Shown here one piece after another: positions 23,701-38,700 of a stretch of 64,000 bases of DNA. Location of the stretch: the NCBI RefSeq assembly GCF_918797505.1, contig NC_092793.1, positions 89,354,411 to 89,418,410 of the forward strand, given 5' to 3'. A program made the translations under genes and the position numbers. Origin of the DNA: Bemisia tabaci. Its lineage: Eukaryota > Arthropoda > Insecta > Hemiptera > Aleyrodidae. Each line of letters begins with the position of its first letter. Position 1 is the stretch's first letter. Below the pieces are notes generated by a model. That model saw only the letters and a list, made by a program, of their open reading frames with translations, did no database searches and had not been told where the DNA came from.

Positions 23701-26700
23701 GTGCATGAGCGAGAAGACAACTCGACAATGCACATCCTGTCTAGAGGAAAACCGCTGCCAGGCTCTTTTCCGTGGGAGCGTGACAAATCAAACGAATCCT
23801 AAGAACATAACGACATGTTATTCGGCGGAAAGTGGCGCCGCTGCTGAGTTTCCCTGCAGACTCGCTAACTTAACCTGGTGAAGTAGCGATGTTAGAGACT
23901 TGGGGGAGACTTGGTCGCAGTGCACTAGACACTGTCGTCTGGCTATCCTGTGGCCATGTTGGGAGCCTGGGATTTTGGCGACTCGAGTTTTCTGAATAGC
24001 CGTAACGTGGGCACCAACGCTTCTTCAGCCTCACCAGGGCCTATAGGAGCTCGGTGGAGAATCTCTGGAGTCAGTCCGGTCGCGCGCGTGGACCGACACT
24101 CTGTAGAGGTAAATTTCAATGGTAACCCATTGAGCATTTTGCTGGTGCCCATCCCGTCCTTTCTGCAATCCACATTCGGGGTGTTGTATTGTTGTTTTGT
24201 TTGAAGTTGTTGTATTTCGGTCGGTGTTGTGTTTGTCGCCGTTATTGCTATGTTTATTGAAAGTTTTGAATTTCCAAATTGGTAAATAGTTACAATGTAA
24301 TTTTTTGTCAACTGTCAATTTCATTCTTGCGAACTTTTGCAAATTTCTATAACTTGTAAGGTGGTTTAGCCCGGAAGGTCACCCCTAGGATAATTTTTAA
24401 ATTGGTGCATGTGCACTTTGTGAAAATAAATTTGGTGGCAAACAAAAACAAAAAAAGGATCATTTCTGCTGTTCTTCCGCCTTCAGCCCAGCCAATCAGA
24501 CGACCCAAGTTTTAAATTAAGTCTAACATTTCGCCACATGTAAAAAAGCCAGCCCAGCCAGGCCAACCGGAGTATAACCCCCCCCCCCCCTTCTTTGCTC
24601 TATTTTGTTTTGTTTTTTATTGTTAATGAGTGACATCAGGGACTTAAAGAAAAACAACCCTGATCGGTGAGGCTACCCCGTTTTAGTGATAATTAGTTAT
24701 TACAGTCCCTGATCTAGGAGAGTTTCACTGCAAATTACTGTTTCACAACTTATATCATCTATCTATCTCTGGGTACGGCTGCAGGTTGTGAAGATAGCGA
24801 TTATCATTTTCTCATAAAGAGTTCTCTCAAATTTGCAATGTTGAGATGCCCCCTAGGTTTTTCTTTCTTCTCTCTCTTACTTTACAGGCTTGAATTGCGC
24901 CCGGTTTCTTGTATGAGGTGCAGGTTTCAATACAGCACTATATGCGTCTTTTAAAATTTGGTGGCTTGCATTAAATAAATTTACACTTAATTTTCTCTAG
25001 ATAAAAGAGTTACTAAAACAGAAAAAACGAAGGCCCTATGGGTTTAAAAACGAAGAGTTTTCTTAATTTATGAAGATTACGGAGATTGAGCTGTATAAAT
25101 ACTGCCTCGGGCCAAGAGAAGGGAATTGACTTTGAACTTGATGGGTCATAAGTGTGTTGACGGATTGATGATTATGAACCATAAAATCTGCCACAAAAAG
25201 TGTGAATCCCGAGAATAATTTTCTGAAGTACACGGCAAATATTTTTTCTAAAACAGTAAAACATGTGTAACCCAAGGATCAATGATTTTAACCTACAGCT
25301 GTTCGGAACGTCCACCATTTTTTGGCCCAAGACAGCCTAGAGGCTGAGGTGGCGAAGCCAATAAAGAATGGACCGTCCAGTGTTGATGCTCTACTAATTG
25401 GATTGCATTTTGCAAAAAGGAACCAGGAGCATTGCAATGTTGCTATGATTGTGCAGCTTCTTTTGTCTGGAAAGAAAAACCTGATCATCCATAAACAGTT
25501 TCTTTTTAATTGATAAAAACTATAAATTTAGGACAAAAATTACCATGTAAATTTCATATTTTTTCAGAATTTCAATTGTTAAATTGCAATGGATGAAGTT
25601 GCACAATCTTAGCAACATTGCAATGCTCCTGGTTCCTTTTTGCAAAATGCAATCCAATTAAGGTACTCTTGGATATGACAAGCTCTGATGATTTACATCT
25701 TAAGGTATCAGTAATTTTAAAGAGATAAATGAATATATTGCTGTCCAATTTTAGCTTCTTCTTTTATGTTTCTTCATAATTTTTTCACACTCGATTTCTT
25801 TAATTAACAGGTGGAGTATGGATCAATCTAGGACCTTTGTTGTATCATTTCAGTAATGGTTTTTTACCTGACTCAATAGAACCTAGTTATGAAATAGTAA
25901 AAGAAGTCATCTTAGGTTTTGGTTTTGTTTTTGAGGTAAATTTGACAATTTTTTCCTAAATACATATACAATTTTAAAGATCCTTTTTAGGATCCACTTT
26001 CAAGAAAGACAACAAGTATCTCTATGTCTTCGGGAGATGGTACCCTTTTTAATTTTTCTCTATTTTCAAAGACTGATAATATGATTTGTTCCTAATTTTT
26101 TTCGATAGCTACCAAATATTTATTTTTTTTCTAAAATAATTGAAATACTAAGCAGTGATCATAATTTAATCAATATCAATTGCTTTATCTCTCTTTAGCT
26201 AAGTAGTTCGTTTTATGCCTAATAATAAAGTTCTCTGAAAAAACAGCGGATGTGGTAAGATCAATGTATATAGTTGACATTTGCTTCGAATTCAAACCTT
26301 TAAAATCCATTTTTAGAGGAGGATTCGTTCTATTATAAATTACGTGACCAAACCATATGTGCTACACGGACACCTAAACGCACACTGCTTTGATAAGTTT
26401 GAATGCGACTTTCCCTAAACTTGAAAATGCGACATCTGCTGTTTTTACGTATAAGGCATCATATTGTTATTAACGTGTGAACATGCATCCCTTGCGTTTT
26501 TGACGATAGGATTCCCTTGGGGCAAAATTAAAAATGGTTGCAGCCCCTAGTAAAGAAAACCCACCACAAGGAGGTCTTAAGCGTCTAAAACTACAAAACG
26601 TCATTGAGATTCGAGGAAAGGGAACGCACGAATTTATTTCAGAAGATTTGAACCTTTTTCTCCCAACTTTTATGACTTCAAGACGATTTTCTTAGATGTG

Positions 26701-29700
26701 ACCTGGAGACTTGGCCCCAAAATGAGAGCTATATCAAGACTTACTTAAAGGTCAACAAATAAAGGTGCTCGAGCTCAATGATGTAGCCAAAAGGGTCGTA
26801 AAGTTGATTGACGAATACGAAAAATTTTTGATGAAACAAGATGTTCAAAGGCAGTTAATTATTATGCAAACTGTCTCTGTAAATAGAAACATCCTCAAAA
26901 ATGTCAAACAGTCTACTATAAATATGTGCCTCGAGTTCGATGAAAATCCTATGAAAGACATAATTCAGTCCAATGAGTTATTCTGTTTTCACCATTCCTC
27001 GCAAAACTTAAAATTTCTGCTGTCATGTGACAGTTATTCATGTAAAAACAGATCTACTCTACATAAAAAGATAAAGCTCACGTAGCCGTAACGTGAAAAT
27101 CCTAATCTAATGCTGGGTGTGTCCACCACCCCTTCCAAACCCTTCCTTTCTTTTCCCTTCTATTCCATCTATCTGAGCATTCTGTGCCCACTTACTACCC
27201 CTTTCAAACCATTCCTTTTTTTCCCCTTCTGTTCCATCTACCTGAGCATTCTGTGCCCACTTAGCTATCCCTTCTCTTACTCCAATCCCACTTTCTCTTC
27301 CAGTTTTCGGCAACTTGCATTCCGCCTTTATGCCACTTGCTCTTCCGAAGATTGCAGGTCACTTTTCTCTGTGCTCTCGATTAATTTTCTCCGTCATTTT
27401 TACTTTTGTTTACTTACTCTATGATTCCAGTGATTTTACATTGATTTGTAATGTACTCTTTTAAAAAATTTTTTCTTTCTAATGGTAAGATATCATTATT
27501 ATTGGCTTCCTCAATAATTCTTAGCTCATACTACCATTTTTTTTGTGGATATTTCCTCTCTTTCTCCAGGAATTATTGAAAATGAATGAACTGCTTCGCC
27601 CCATAATCATGAATATGGTCGCCGATGGGTTGTATCTTCAGAGCTTTGTCTTATTTCATGCTAGATTAATCCCAACAGGTCCGTCCAGTGCCCTCCCCTT
27701 GAGGGGTTGAGCTGCGTATTGTTTAGGGGGTCAATGATAGAAGAACTTAACTTAAGAAGCAGAAAAGTTAAGATTTTGGATAGAAACTGCATTCATATTG
27801 CAGATAATTCTATTGTTTGTTTATAATTGAAAGATTGCAATGAATGACATTAGTTACTTGGAGTTTTGCGTTGGTGTCTCTGCCGAATCCAGTCATGTCT
27901 TTGATGTAGGGTACTCTTTGAAGCCAGAATTCAAAAAAAGCGGCAGGGTTTTTCGGTGGGGTTGCTAGCAAGTAGGGGACGGTTCTTTTTGTAGTCCGCG
28001 CCTTTACCGCGGCATGAGTGTATTTTCCGAAGGGTAGCGTCACATTGGGGAATGAAATCATTTACCCCTCCCCTCTTGCCACAGATATGTTTCAAGAAAC
28101 AGTTCCCCTTGGGTGATTAAAACTTGACCCTGGATCCCAGTTATGATTTATACTAAATTTAAACCTATCCATTCCCTCATTTTTTTTATATTCTCACCTG
28201 AGCGGATTTAATATTGGGGGAAAAATTAATTGGACGTTGAGGAATATTTTCACGCAAACCACCCCCCCCCCTCCCATCTGTAAAACATATAAATGACCGC
28301 TAATACAAAACGCAAAAGCCGATTTTGCTGAAATTCTATAGGAAACCAGACTTAGTGGGCCTCTAACTACCATTTAAATTTCAGCTGAAAATATCATTTT
28401 TACTCGAGATTTAGCGCAACTCCCCCCCCCCCCCCCCACCCGTACAAACGGTAAATTGCCACTATTATGGAACCCGTTGGCCGATTGCGCTGAAATTCAA
28501 TAGGAAACTAGTCTTAGTAGATCTCTAACTACCATCAAAATTTCAGCTCATAATATTCATTTTTACTCGAGTTATCGCATGGACAAAATTAAACCTACCT
28601 CCACTTTGACCCCTCGCTGTGCGGAAAGTAATTAACGTATTCCGATTTTTTCTTCACAGTTTAAAAGTACTCTTAGGGGAACCTAACTCCAGCAATTTCG
28701 TCTCAAGAAACTTAAAAATTAACTACCGCTCAAAGCTCTGAAAACTGAAAAATCCTCACGCTGGCTGAAATACATGCATACGAGGTGGAGAAATGGTGCT
28801 GGGTCCACACCAATTCGCGGGGAAATCAAAGCCAAGGAGTTCCAAAAATTAAAATTAGAGTCAAAATTATTTTTGAGTTCTGATGCGCACCAGTACGAAA
28901 CTGAGGGGGAAAGTGTTCAGCTCAGGCAGTTTGCATAGGAATATTAAGTTGGAGCCACGTCGAGAGATCTATACCGGTTTGGGCCTTTTTAGACCTCATC
29001 AGTAGATCACACTCGGCAGTGAACCCGACTTAACATGCCGCAAAATCCAAGACGGCATTAAAACGCCGTCATGGATATGACCCGAGGCATGACACAAAAG
29101 TGTGATCCTCGCGCCATCTACCGTCGCCGCTGAACAACTCTCATAACAAACAAGGAAAACCCGAAAAAATGATAATCAGGCTGGTTGGAGATGCGAACGC
29201 ATCTAGACGCAACCGCCCGCTCCCGAACGGGAGAGCACATATCCCCAAATTGTGCATATAAATGAAGAAAACCGCCATTCGGGCCACTTCTTAGGGTTTT
29301 TTTTCTTCATTTATACGCACAATTTGGGGATATGTGCTCTCCCGTTCGGGAGCGGGCGGTTGCGTCTAGATGCGTTCGCATCTCCAACCAGCCTGATTAT
29401 CATTTTTTCGGGTTTTCCTTGTTTGTTATGAGAGTTGTTCAGCGGCGACGGTAGATGGCGCGAGGATCACACTTTTGTGTCATGCCTCGGGTCATATCCA
29501 TGACGGCGTTTTAATGCCGTCTTGGATTTTGCGGCATGTTAAGTCGGGTTCACTGCCGAGTGTGATCTACTGATGAGGTCTAAAAAGGCCCAAACCGGTA
29601 TAGATCTCTCGACGTGGCTCCAACTTAATATTCCTATGCAAACTGCCTGAGCTGAACACTTTCCCCCTCAGTTTCGTACTGGTGCGCATCAGAACTCAAA

Positions 29701-32700
29701 AATAATTTTGACTCTAATTTTAATTTTTGGAACTCCTTGGCTTTGATTTCCCCGCGAATTGGTGTGGACCCAGCACCATTTCTCCACCTTGTTACATTCA
29801 GTTTCGGGCCACTTCTTAGTGTTTTTTTTCTTCATACATACGTACATACATACATACATACATATACAGGGTTATCCAAAAGTTACCTACCACCCCTGTA
29901 ACTTTTTTCCGAATTGAGATAGAAGTTTGAAACTTTGGGAATGTTCCTCGGTTTAAGGTAGCAACTTTTTGGTTCCCCCAAAATTTTGGGGGGACCGTGC
30001 GTTGATTACTAGGGAACGAGTGTCAAAAATCGATATCTCCGTTAAAAATTGTTGAAATTTCATAAAAATTTGGTTAGTTGCTCTTTTTGGTACGTACTAT
30101 CTTGCGACAAACAGAAATTGTTGAGGAGAACATTTTGAGGAGGTTTTTTGGCCCCGTTTTAAGGGGAAATCGGATAAAATTCTTTCAGCTTGATATCTCC
30201 TAGGGAAAAGTAGGATATCAAGCTCAAGATCGCACCAAAAAAAATTAACAAGTGCTTATTTTCAAAATACATCAATTTACCGAGAGAGAAACTAGTTCAA
30301 CGTTGCTGTGTTGCCATTTTTCGTTATTTTTCATTACGGGTTTTTAAACCTTAAAGAATGTCAAATATTTTTTTTTTATTGAAATACAAGCTAATTTAAT
30401 CATTCTAATTTTATTTTTATATTTATTTTTCCAATTTTTAAATCCTTTTTTTGGTGGCGAATATTACATTTTGAAATACTGCTCATGTTTAACCCTTTTT
30501 TCCACTTTCATGGAGTGGCACAAAAAACCATTGACAGTACCCACTTGCACTTTTGTGCACGTGGATATATTCAGTAGTATGTGTACTTTTAGAAATTTAA
30601 CGGTTCATCTGCCCGATGTTGCTCGTTCGGACGGAAATCATGATTTTATAGGAAAATTTGGCCATTTTTCAGGTGTTTTTGGGCTTTTATTCGACTTTGA
30701 TTCCGAGTTCACATATCAAGAGTGGCGGTAGCCACCCCCGGTCGAGGAAAATGACGTCCAACTAAAGTCCCGATAACAAACGGGTGGCCGACACTCTTAG
30801 TCACAGGCAACTCCCTTAATCTGAAATTTGATTCGATTTAGAATGGAATTCAGAGCAAACGGCGGCACGGATTCCAACGATCTTGGTGTCTATGGACGCA
30901 GCTAAGTTAGCCGGATGGCGTATAAGAGTTTCATTAAGATCCATTGAGTTTTCAAAAAGTTATAAGCACTTAATGACCCAAAACGACGAAAATTTTACTT
31001 TTCACTTTGCCGGGAAATTTGAATTTCAAGAATCCAGGGTCCTGAGAAAGTCACTCAAACTCCGCGATAACGGTAAACCTTAGACCCATAAAAGTGGGTA
31101 CCTAAAGAATCGCCATGTTACCGTGTCCACGGGTTTTTACAGTTTTGTAACATTCCTGGTGTTCTAAAAGAGAAATTACGGAAAATACGACTGAACCGAC
31201 GAAACCTACCCGTCATGACCATCTTTGACAACAGATTTCTCGCTTACACGGCCGCAGATCGTAATGGAGCCTATTTAAGGGGCACTTCTTGAAGATATAA
31301 GGATTTCATTTCGCCACATAAAATAGGGCTTTATTGCACGGATAATCCAGCATCTGCTTCAGTCGTTCAAAATTTTAGCTATAATTTTTGAATTTAGAAA
31401 AAAACCAGTGGTGGTTCAATGCCATTGGTTCATTCTGTTCAGGTCCGTCCGAGTTTCGGGAACAAAATTCCCGTCGTCGTCACCAACCTCCAACCTCCAG
31501 CTACTATAAAGTTGTGAATAATGAACAGATTTAATTTAAAAGTTCAATTCATTTTAGATCCTAACTACTATTTCTTTTTCTGTTAGAGCCGGATACACTA
31601 CTTCATTGATTTCTCTTAAAGTGCTCAAGTGATTTCTACATATTGAACGATGAATTTATGAGTAAGGTTAGGTTATGTCTAGCTGGCCATATTTGATCCA
31701 AGCGATAAATTAATGTAGTTTAAGATGATGAAATTACGAAATTGTGCCAAAGAATCCAGAGGAAGCAGCATTTACATCCCTGTTTGCATTCTTATAACAA
31801 ACAGCACCCAAAAATTTCTAAACCATTTCGTGCATTTGTAGACAAGCGAGAAGCGCAACGGTGGTTGCGCTTTTCGCGTAGAAAAGTGCTATGGTTTCAA
31901 TTACATTGTTATTTTCCTCATGTCACGAATGTTAGTCTTCATATCTTGAGGAGAAGTTTTTTTTAGTGAACTCTATTAGATATAAGTTAAGTTCTATGTT
32001 TTCTGCATGATTAGAATGCTTTACCAGCTGGTGGCGAGAAATGCAGTTAGGTGTCGGATTCTGCAATTCATCCTACGTGTTGATTGGTTTGTGGCTATAG
32101 CTTTCTGAGAAAGCGAGGTACAGTTTTATTTCTTCTCAGTAGAGTTCAATCATAGGTCAACTTAATGTCACTAAATCTTACTCTGTAGTATAAAATCATA
32201 AGGGTGCCGTGTCACGCTAAGGGTGTCACGCTGAGGGTGTAACGCTAATCATGTCACAAACCGGTTTCTCCTCCACTCGCCGCGCACGCTCACATGCTTC
32301 CCGCCGTCTCTAAACCGGGTTTTCCCTAACTGTTAGTGATCTTTTAACGATCTCACGATATCTGCTTATTAGAGGCGCCAAGCGCCTCTGGGGGTTGGAC
32401 CGCGGAGCGGCCAGGGGGCGCAGCCCCCTAGTCACAGATATTTGACGATGAGCATTAGCTCAAATTTTGTTTTCTCCGAGTCTCTTTGATTTTGTGTCAG
32501 TAGTTGTTAGAAGCACTATTTTGCCACTGAATGTCTAACAGGATCTCTCGTGAAGGGTAGGTATGTACTCATTCGATCTTCTTAACTTGACAATTAACTT
32601 TAAATGAGCTTCACTTCGCTGCATCTATTCCTGCGTGAAACAGGAGCATCCATTCCTCCTCTGTCTAGAAGCCAAACAAAATGCATCACCCATCTCCTTG

Positions 32701-35700
32701 GATGGCCCAGCCGCTTGATCATTGAAACTATGTCGATACGATGCGATGAGACATAGTCCTTAACCTTGCAACGTATCGCAATTTGATGTTGTATCGGGCT
32801 GCTTTAAGCTTTTAATAATCGGCCCACAGAATTATGGAATGAGCAGCAGAATGATTGAAATCCTCTTGCTCACTTACACGTCAATTATCATTATATTAAC
32901 AATTATCTTTTTATGCAGCCAGAAGTATGTCTTCATGATCCTTACTTTGTCTATGAGCCTTGCCTGATCGCATCAGCCCCAGTAAGTGAAAGGATATACC
33001 CACCTAAATCGGAATGGAAAGCTTTGTTTAAATCGCCGCCCCTCTTTCTTGCTGCTTATGTGAGGGGATAATCTCCACCCTGTTAATGGATATTTAATCT
33101 CAGTTCTCTGTTTTAAATGAGGACCAGTTTGCTAGAGGGAGCCTCTGTGTCATTCACGTATTGAGTGTTTGTTTACATCAAGTCATAAGGTTATGTTTGC
33201 ACCCACTTATTGCTAGATGTGTTACTGAAGTATTATTCCATTTTGACCTAGCGAGTGCTTTCTAAGCTCAGCTCCCAGCATGTAATTACTCCAGTGAAAC
33301 AATACATGTAAAATATCAGGTGTTCGGAGTTCAGTATTGACCTACCTAGTTTCTGCACCGCTAATCGTCCAAGGCTGAATGTGATCAATAACGCTCCACC
33401 TTTTAACCAATGTCATCTGTGTCTACCTTTCAAACACAAACTTTCAACAATCAGGCTGCTGGCACCCTCAAGTTAGGAAGATCATCTTATGCGATAAGTA
33501 TGCCTGTTGCCCAATTTTCAATGAGAAATTAAGTATTCAGGGGAGATGAAAATATTTCTCATTTCATTGCAATCATTGACAATTTTACTTTTACAATGCT
33601 CCTTAGAGTACATATGGTTTAGAGTCTGTAGGAACAAAGTTTGGATGTTTGGATGCTCTAAAGAATAATAATCCCAAAAGTCATGAAAATAGCTGGTTTA
33701 AAGTCATGCCACACCAAATAGACTCATTTTGGTAAAATTTGTGCTCTACTTCTTCATTCACTGGTTGTTTCATGAATTATTCATCATTCTATACAGAGTA
33801 CCTATGATTTATAAGGCAACGCTCTCATGAATTTCCATTATCATCTGATAGGTTGCTGAGTGATGAAATTCAGTATCGAAAAACTTGCCGCTAGCATTAA
33901 TACAAATATAGGTGCGCTTAAGAGGGATGATGTACGTAGTTGAAACAAATGAGCAAAATTATTCTATCAGTTGGAATAAGCTTACAGTGTAATGCCTATG
34001 ACAATGAGTTATACTCTTTTTCCATTAATTTTCTCACGCAGGTAAATGACAACTCGATTGCTATTCAACCTCTCCCCCTCCCCTGTCACCCTTTTCCTGT
34101 GAGCCTTTCCAATTGGTACAGATACATTTGACTACCTTAGGTAGCCCCGCTACTTTCAACTACCTATTTCCAGACTGATCACAAGTCAGTGGGTGCTATT
34201 AAAATTTCCGCTGAATGTGTATGTGCTTTAGCAGATGTTTTGTTTACTTTCCATTCATTCAGGATTTTCAAATAGCCAATAGTACCTACTTAATATTTTA
34301 TGGCAACACCTTTTTCCATTCAAAAACGAGCTGATATAAACTACAAAAACCCTCAAAAACATTTTCGGGCAAAAAATCCGGTCGAGAAAATTGACGTGTT
34401 ACATTTTATTAACCAAAAACATTCCCTTTCACCCCTCCAAGAAGGTTGATAAAACTAAGTGAGTAACTATGAGATGGCAAAAACCTCTCTTAAATTCTCA
34501 GGGTCCACCAAGGCCACATATGTCCAAAAACTTACTCTATATGGTTTAAAAAAAAAGAAACAAAAAATAATCCCTTAACAATAAGAAAATTTAAAAAAAA
34601 AAAACCGATTTCGTGGTTCACAGATATGTACACAAATCCTTCGAATGAACTGGAAATCACAAAATCGGTCGAGAAAATCTAAATGAATTTTCTCCTTCAA
34701 TTATGAGTTCCGCAACAAGCATGACTCGCTTGAAGCTTTCCATACACGAGCCGCAAGAAACTAATTTCTTCTTTCTTACCTACTGATTGTGAGGAGAGGG
34801 GGAGCATTTACTTTTTCCTTCATTTATACAGGATGCAACAAGCATGACTCTTGCGTTTGCAGAAACCCTTTCATTAAGGAGATCGCGAGAGCCTTTACCG
34901 CGTTCATTTCCAAAAGGGATTACTCCAGAATTTCACGCATTTTAATAATTTAAACGATTCATCTGTTCTTCTCTTCTCTCCTTCCGTCCATTGACAGAGA
35001 TACAAAATTTTTCCGACTCACTGACGCGACCGGCTCGATGCGTAAACAAGTGTGGATTACCTCTAAGATTAAAAAAAAAAAAAAAAAAAAAAGAAATCAG
35101 AATAACACTTACATCACAGCATGGGTGTGAGTTTTCTTATATCGAAACTTAATTCAATTTTTTTAAATAACTCCTCGTGTCAAATGGGACCCATTTCGTG
35201 AAAATGAAAAAAAGGAAAAGTAAACGAAAACTTTTAGCCTTCTCACCATCCAAATCATATGGTAAGCTTACAGTAAAAGCAACCATGATTTAGATGCAGC
35301 GAAGTTAATCGAAAGAGTCTGAAATGTACCTATGTGGTAAAATGGGTCCACTGGTAAAACTGAAGCTGGCGTCAGGGATAAAAAGGCACCGTTTCACTGA
35401 GAGCATCGAGCCGGTCGCGTCAGTGAGTCGGAAAAATTTTGTATCTCTGTCAATGGACGGAAGGAGAGAAGAGAAGAACAGATGAATCGTTTAAATTATT
35501 AAAATGCGTGAAATTCTGGAGGAATCCCTTTTGGAAATGAACGCGGTAAAGGCTCTCGCGATCTCCTTAATGAAAGGGTTTCTGCAAACACAAGAGTCAT
35601 GCTTGTTGCATCCTGTATAAATGAAGGAAAAAGTAAATGCTCCCCCTCTCCTCACAATCAGTAGGTAAGAAAGAAGAAATTAGTTTCTTGCGGCTCGTGT

Positions 35701-38700
35701 ATGGAAAGCTTCAAGCGAGTCGTGCTTGTTGCGAAACTCATAATTGAAGGAGAAAATTCATTTAGATTTTCTCGACCGATTTTGTGATTTCAAGTTCATT
35801 CGAAGGATTTATGTACATATCTGTGAACCACGAAATCGGTTTTTTTTTTTTTTTAAATTTTCTTATTGTTAAGGGATTATTTTTTGTTTCTTTTTTTTTA
35901 AACCATATAGAGTAAGTTTTTGGACATATGTGGCCTTGGTGGACCCTGAGAATTTAAGAGAGGTTTTTGCCATCTCATTAACCTTCAATTTTCAAGACAT
36001 TTGGCACTGACGCAAATAGATAATACTAAAAATGGTGTGAAGAATTGGTAAAATTCATTTTTAAGTATCACATGATGCCAGCTCGCTCAAAAAATAGCAC
36101 ATTTCTGTAATATTTGTATCCATGCATATGTATGCATATATATGAACCAATTCCGATTACATGAACCTAGTTTCCAAAAAATATTGATATGAATATATTA
36201 AATGCCATGTAAAATAGGGGAAATTTGAAATTGAAGTAGCTCAGTGTTGCCAAATTTCATGAAAACATTCATTTTCGCAAGGCTCGTTTTTACGTTCTTT
36301 TGAAGTTTCATGAAGTGGCAAAAAGAACTATTGACAACTATTGGAAGTACATATTTCACTGTGGACATATTCAGTGGTATGTGCACGTTCAAAATAGTAA
36401 AAGTTCAGCTGCCCGTAGCCCCCCGTTTGGACAAAAATCATGATCATTTGTAAGAATTTTACCATTATTCGGGTACCAACGTAAAAACGAGCCTTGCGAA
36501 AATGGATGTTTTCATGAAATTTGGCAACATTGAGCTACTTCAATTTCAAATTTCCTCTATTTTAAATGGCATTTAAAATATTCATCTCAATATTTTTTGG
36601 AAACTAGGTTCATGTAATCGGAATTGGTTCATATATGCATACATATGCATGGATACAAATATTACAGAAATGTGCTATTTTTTTGAGCGAGCTGGCATCA
36701 TATGATACTTAAAAATGAATTTTACCATTTCTTTACACCATTTTTAGTAGTATCTATTTGCGTCAGTGCCAAATGTCTTGAAAATTGAAGGTTAATACGT
36801 GAACTCTGAATCAAAGTCGAATAAAAGCCCAAAAACCCCTGAAAAATGGCCAAATTTTCCTATTAAATCATGATTTCCATCCGAACGGGCAACATCGGGC
36901 AGATGAACCGTTAAATTTCTGAAAGTGCACATACTACTGAATATATCCATGTGCACAAAAGTTCAAGTACTGTCAATGCTTTTTTGTGCCACTCCGTGAG
37001 AGTGGAAAAAAGGGTTAAAAATGAGCAGTATTTCAAAATGCAATATTCGCCACCAAAAAAAGGATTTAAAAATTGGAAAAATCAAAAATAAATAGTGCTT
37101 ACCAGTAGGAATGAAGCTGCTAGGAAGAATAGAATGGCAATGGGGCCTGTTGATCAGAATGCTCCTCATTGTTGTCATCTGTAATCGGCTTCTAATCAGA
37201 AGCTCTGAACTGGCTGAAACCTGTGCGGGCACTGGGTATCGATAAAAATCGATACTTTCGCTGACAATAGTGTTGCCAGATATACCACTTAACGTTCACC
37301 ACATAATGTTTGGAAAATTTCGACTTCTATTTTTAGGGGGATTTTTGTCACCATTCAACGCACTGTGGGGCGGCCCCTAGGGTGGGCCGAAAAACAAAAA
37401 TGTCGGAATTTCGACATCCCTGCCGTTTCAAAAGTGGCCAAATGCTCTCAAATGAATGTAAAAAAAAATTCAGGTCCCTTTGTAAATTTAAACATACGGC
37501 CCAAGCCCCTTGTAATTTGAGCACTTAGAATTTAACGATTTTCGATGATTTTTCAAGGAATTCACATTGCTGTCTCAAGAATAAGGCAAAATAAATTGTT
37601 TTTAGTCATGACTCTTACGTAATTTTTGATGGGAAACTGATTTTTGAGGTTTTGGAATCGATATATCGACGACTTATATCGAAAAGTTCGATATTTCGTC
37701 AAATTTCGCCGAAATTTGGCAATTTTCTCAGCATATTTCTGGATTTTAGCAGCGTATAGTTCAGAAATTTAACTCTGACACTATTTTTGCAAGAAAGGTC
37801 ACATTAGACAATGTTTCAACCCCCGAAGATAATCGATCATTCGATTACATCGCCGGTTTTTTGCTGAAATTTTGATTTCATCGCAACGGCTCTCAGCTTA
37901 ATTTTATTTTGACTCTTCTTTTAATTACACAGCACAACAAATTTCGGGTTTTGGTTTGTCCTTCGAACCAAACCAATTTTTTTCGATTTCTAGGTGCTAA
38001 AGAAGCCCGAAAATGGCCATATTAACTTCAGCAAAATTTGCTGGTCCTCAGGGCGCCGCCATTTTGAATTTTTGAAAATTGAGAAAACCCACGATCAGAT
38101 TATAGATCTCTCGACGTTACCTCACCTTAATGCCTAAACTGCCTGAGCTGAACGCTCTTCCCCTTCAGTTATGTACTGCCGTACTGGTTATCCATTAGAG
38201 CTCAACATTTTTGATTCTGATTGAAAATTTTGGAACTTTTTGGCTTGGTTTGCAAAATAGTGTGGACCCAGCACTATTTTGCCACCTTTTTACACAGTTC
38301 CTGTTACGTTTTTGGGTTTTTTTCTATTTTTTTCGCGATTCCAAGGAAAATGGTCGAAAAATCACATTTTAAGGGCGAAACTAATAAACTGCTGTTTCAC
38401 AGGATTAAATCAAGTTTAGGAATTATTGACATATGTTTTCCAGAAGTAAATGTTAAGCTCTTTTCAATGAGCATAACAGTTTTTTTCTCAGATAATCGTG
38501 GCTGGAGGTATGAAGCAAAGTTTCTCCTAAAATCTGCAAAAATGCGCCTTTTTTAAGGTAATTTTTGAAGAAAACGTTAATTTCATGACCGAAAAATTAA
38601 GGTAGGAAAAACAAAGGAGGGTGATTTCTTTAGGAAATTTTATGCTCTTTCCGCTGGTTTTTCTGTTTTTTTCGTGAGATGAACCGTTGAGGAGATATTT

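Noticed and set aside
23621..23881. 86-codon frame with several Cys residues
   Set aside because: It contains a short inverted repeat and has no recognisable motif or splice support.
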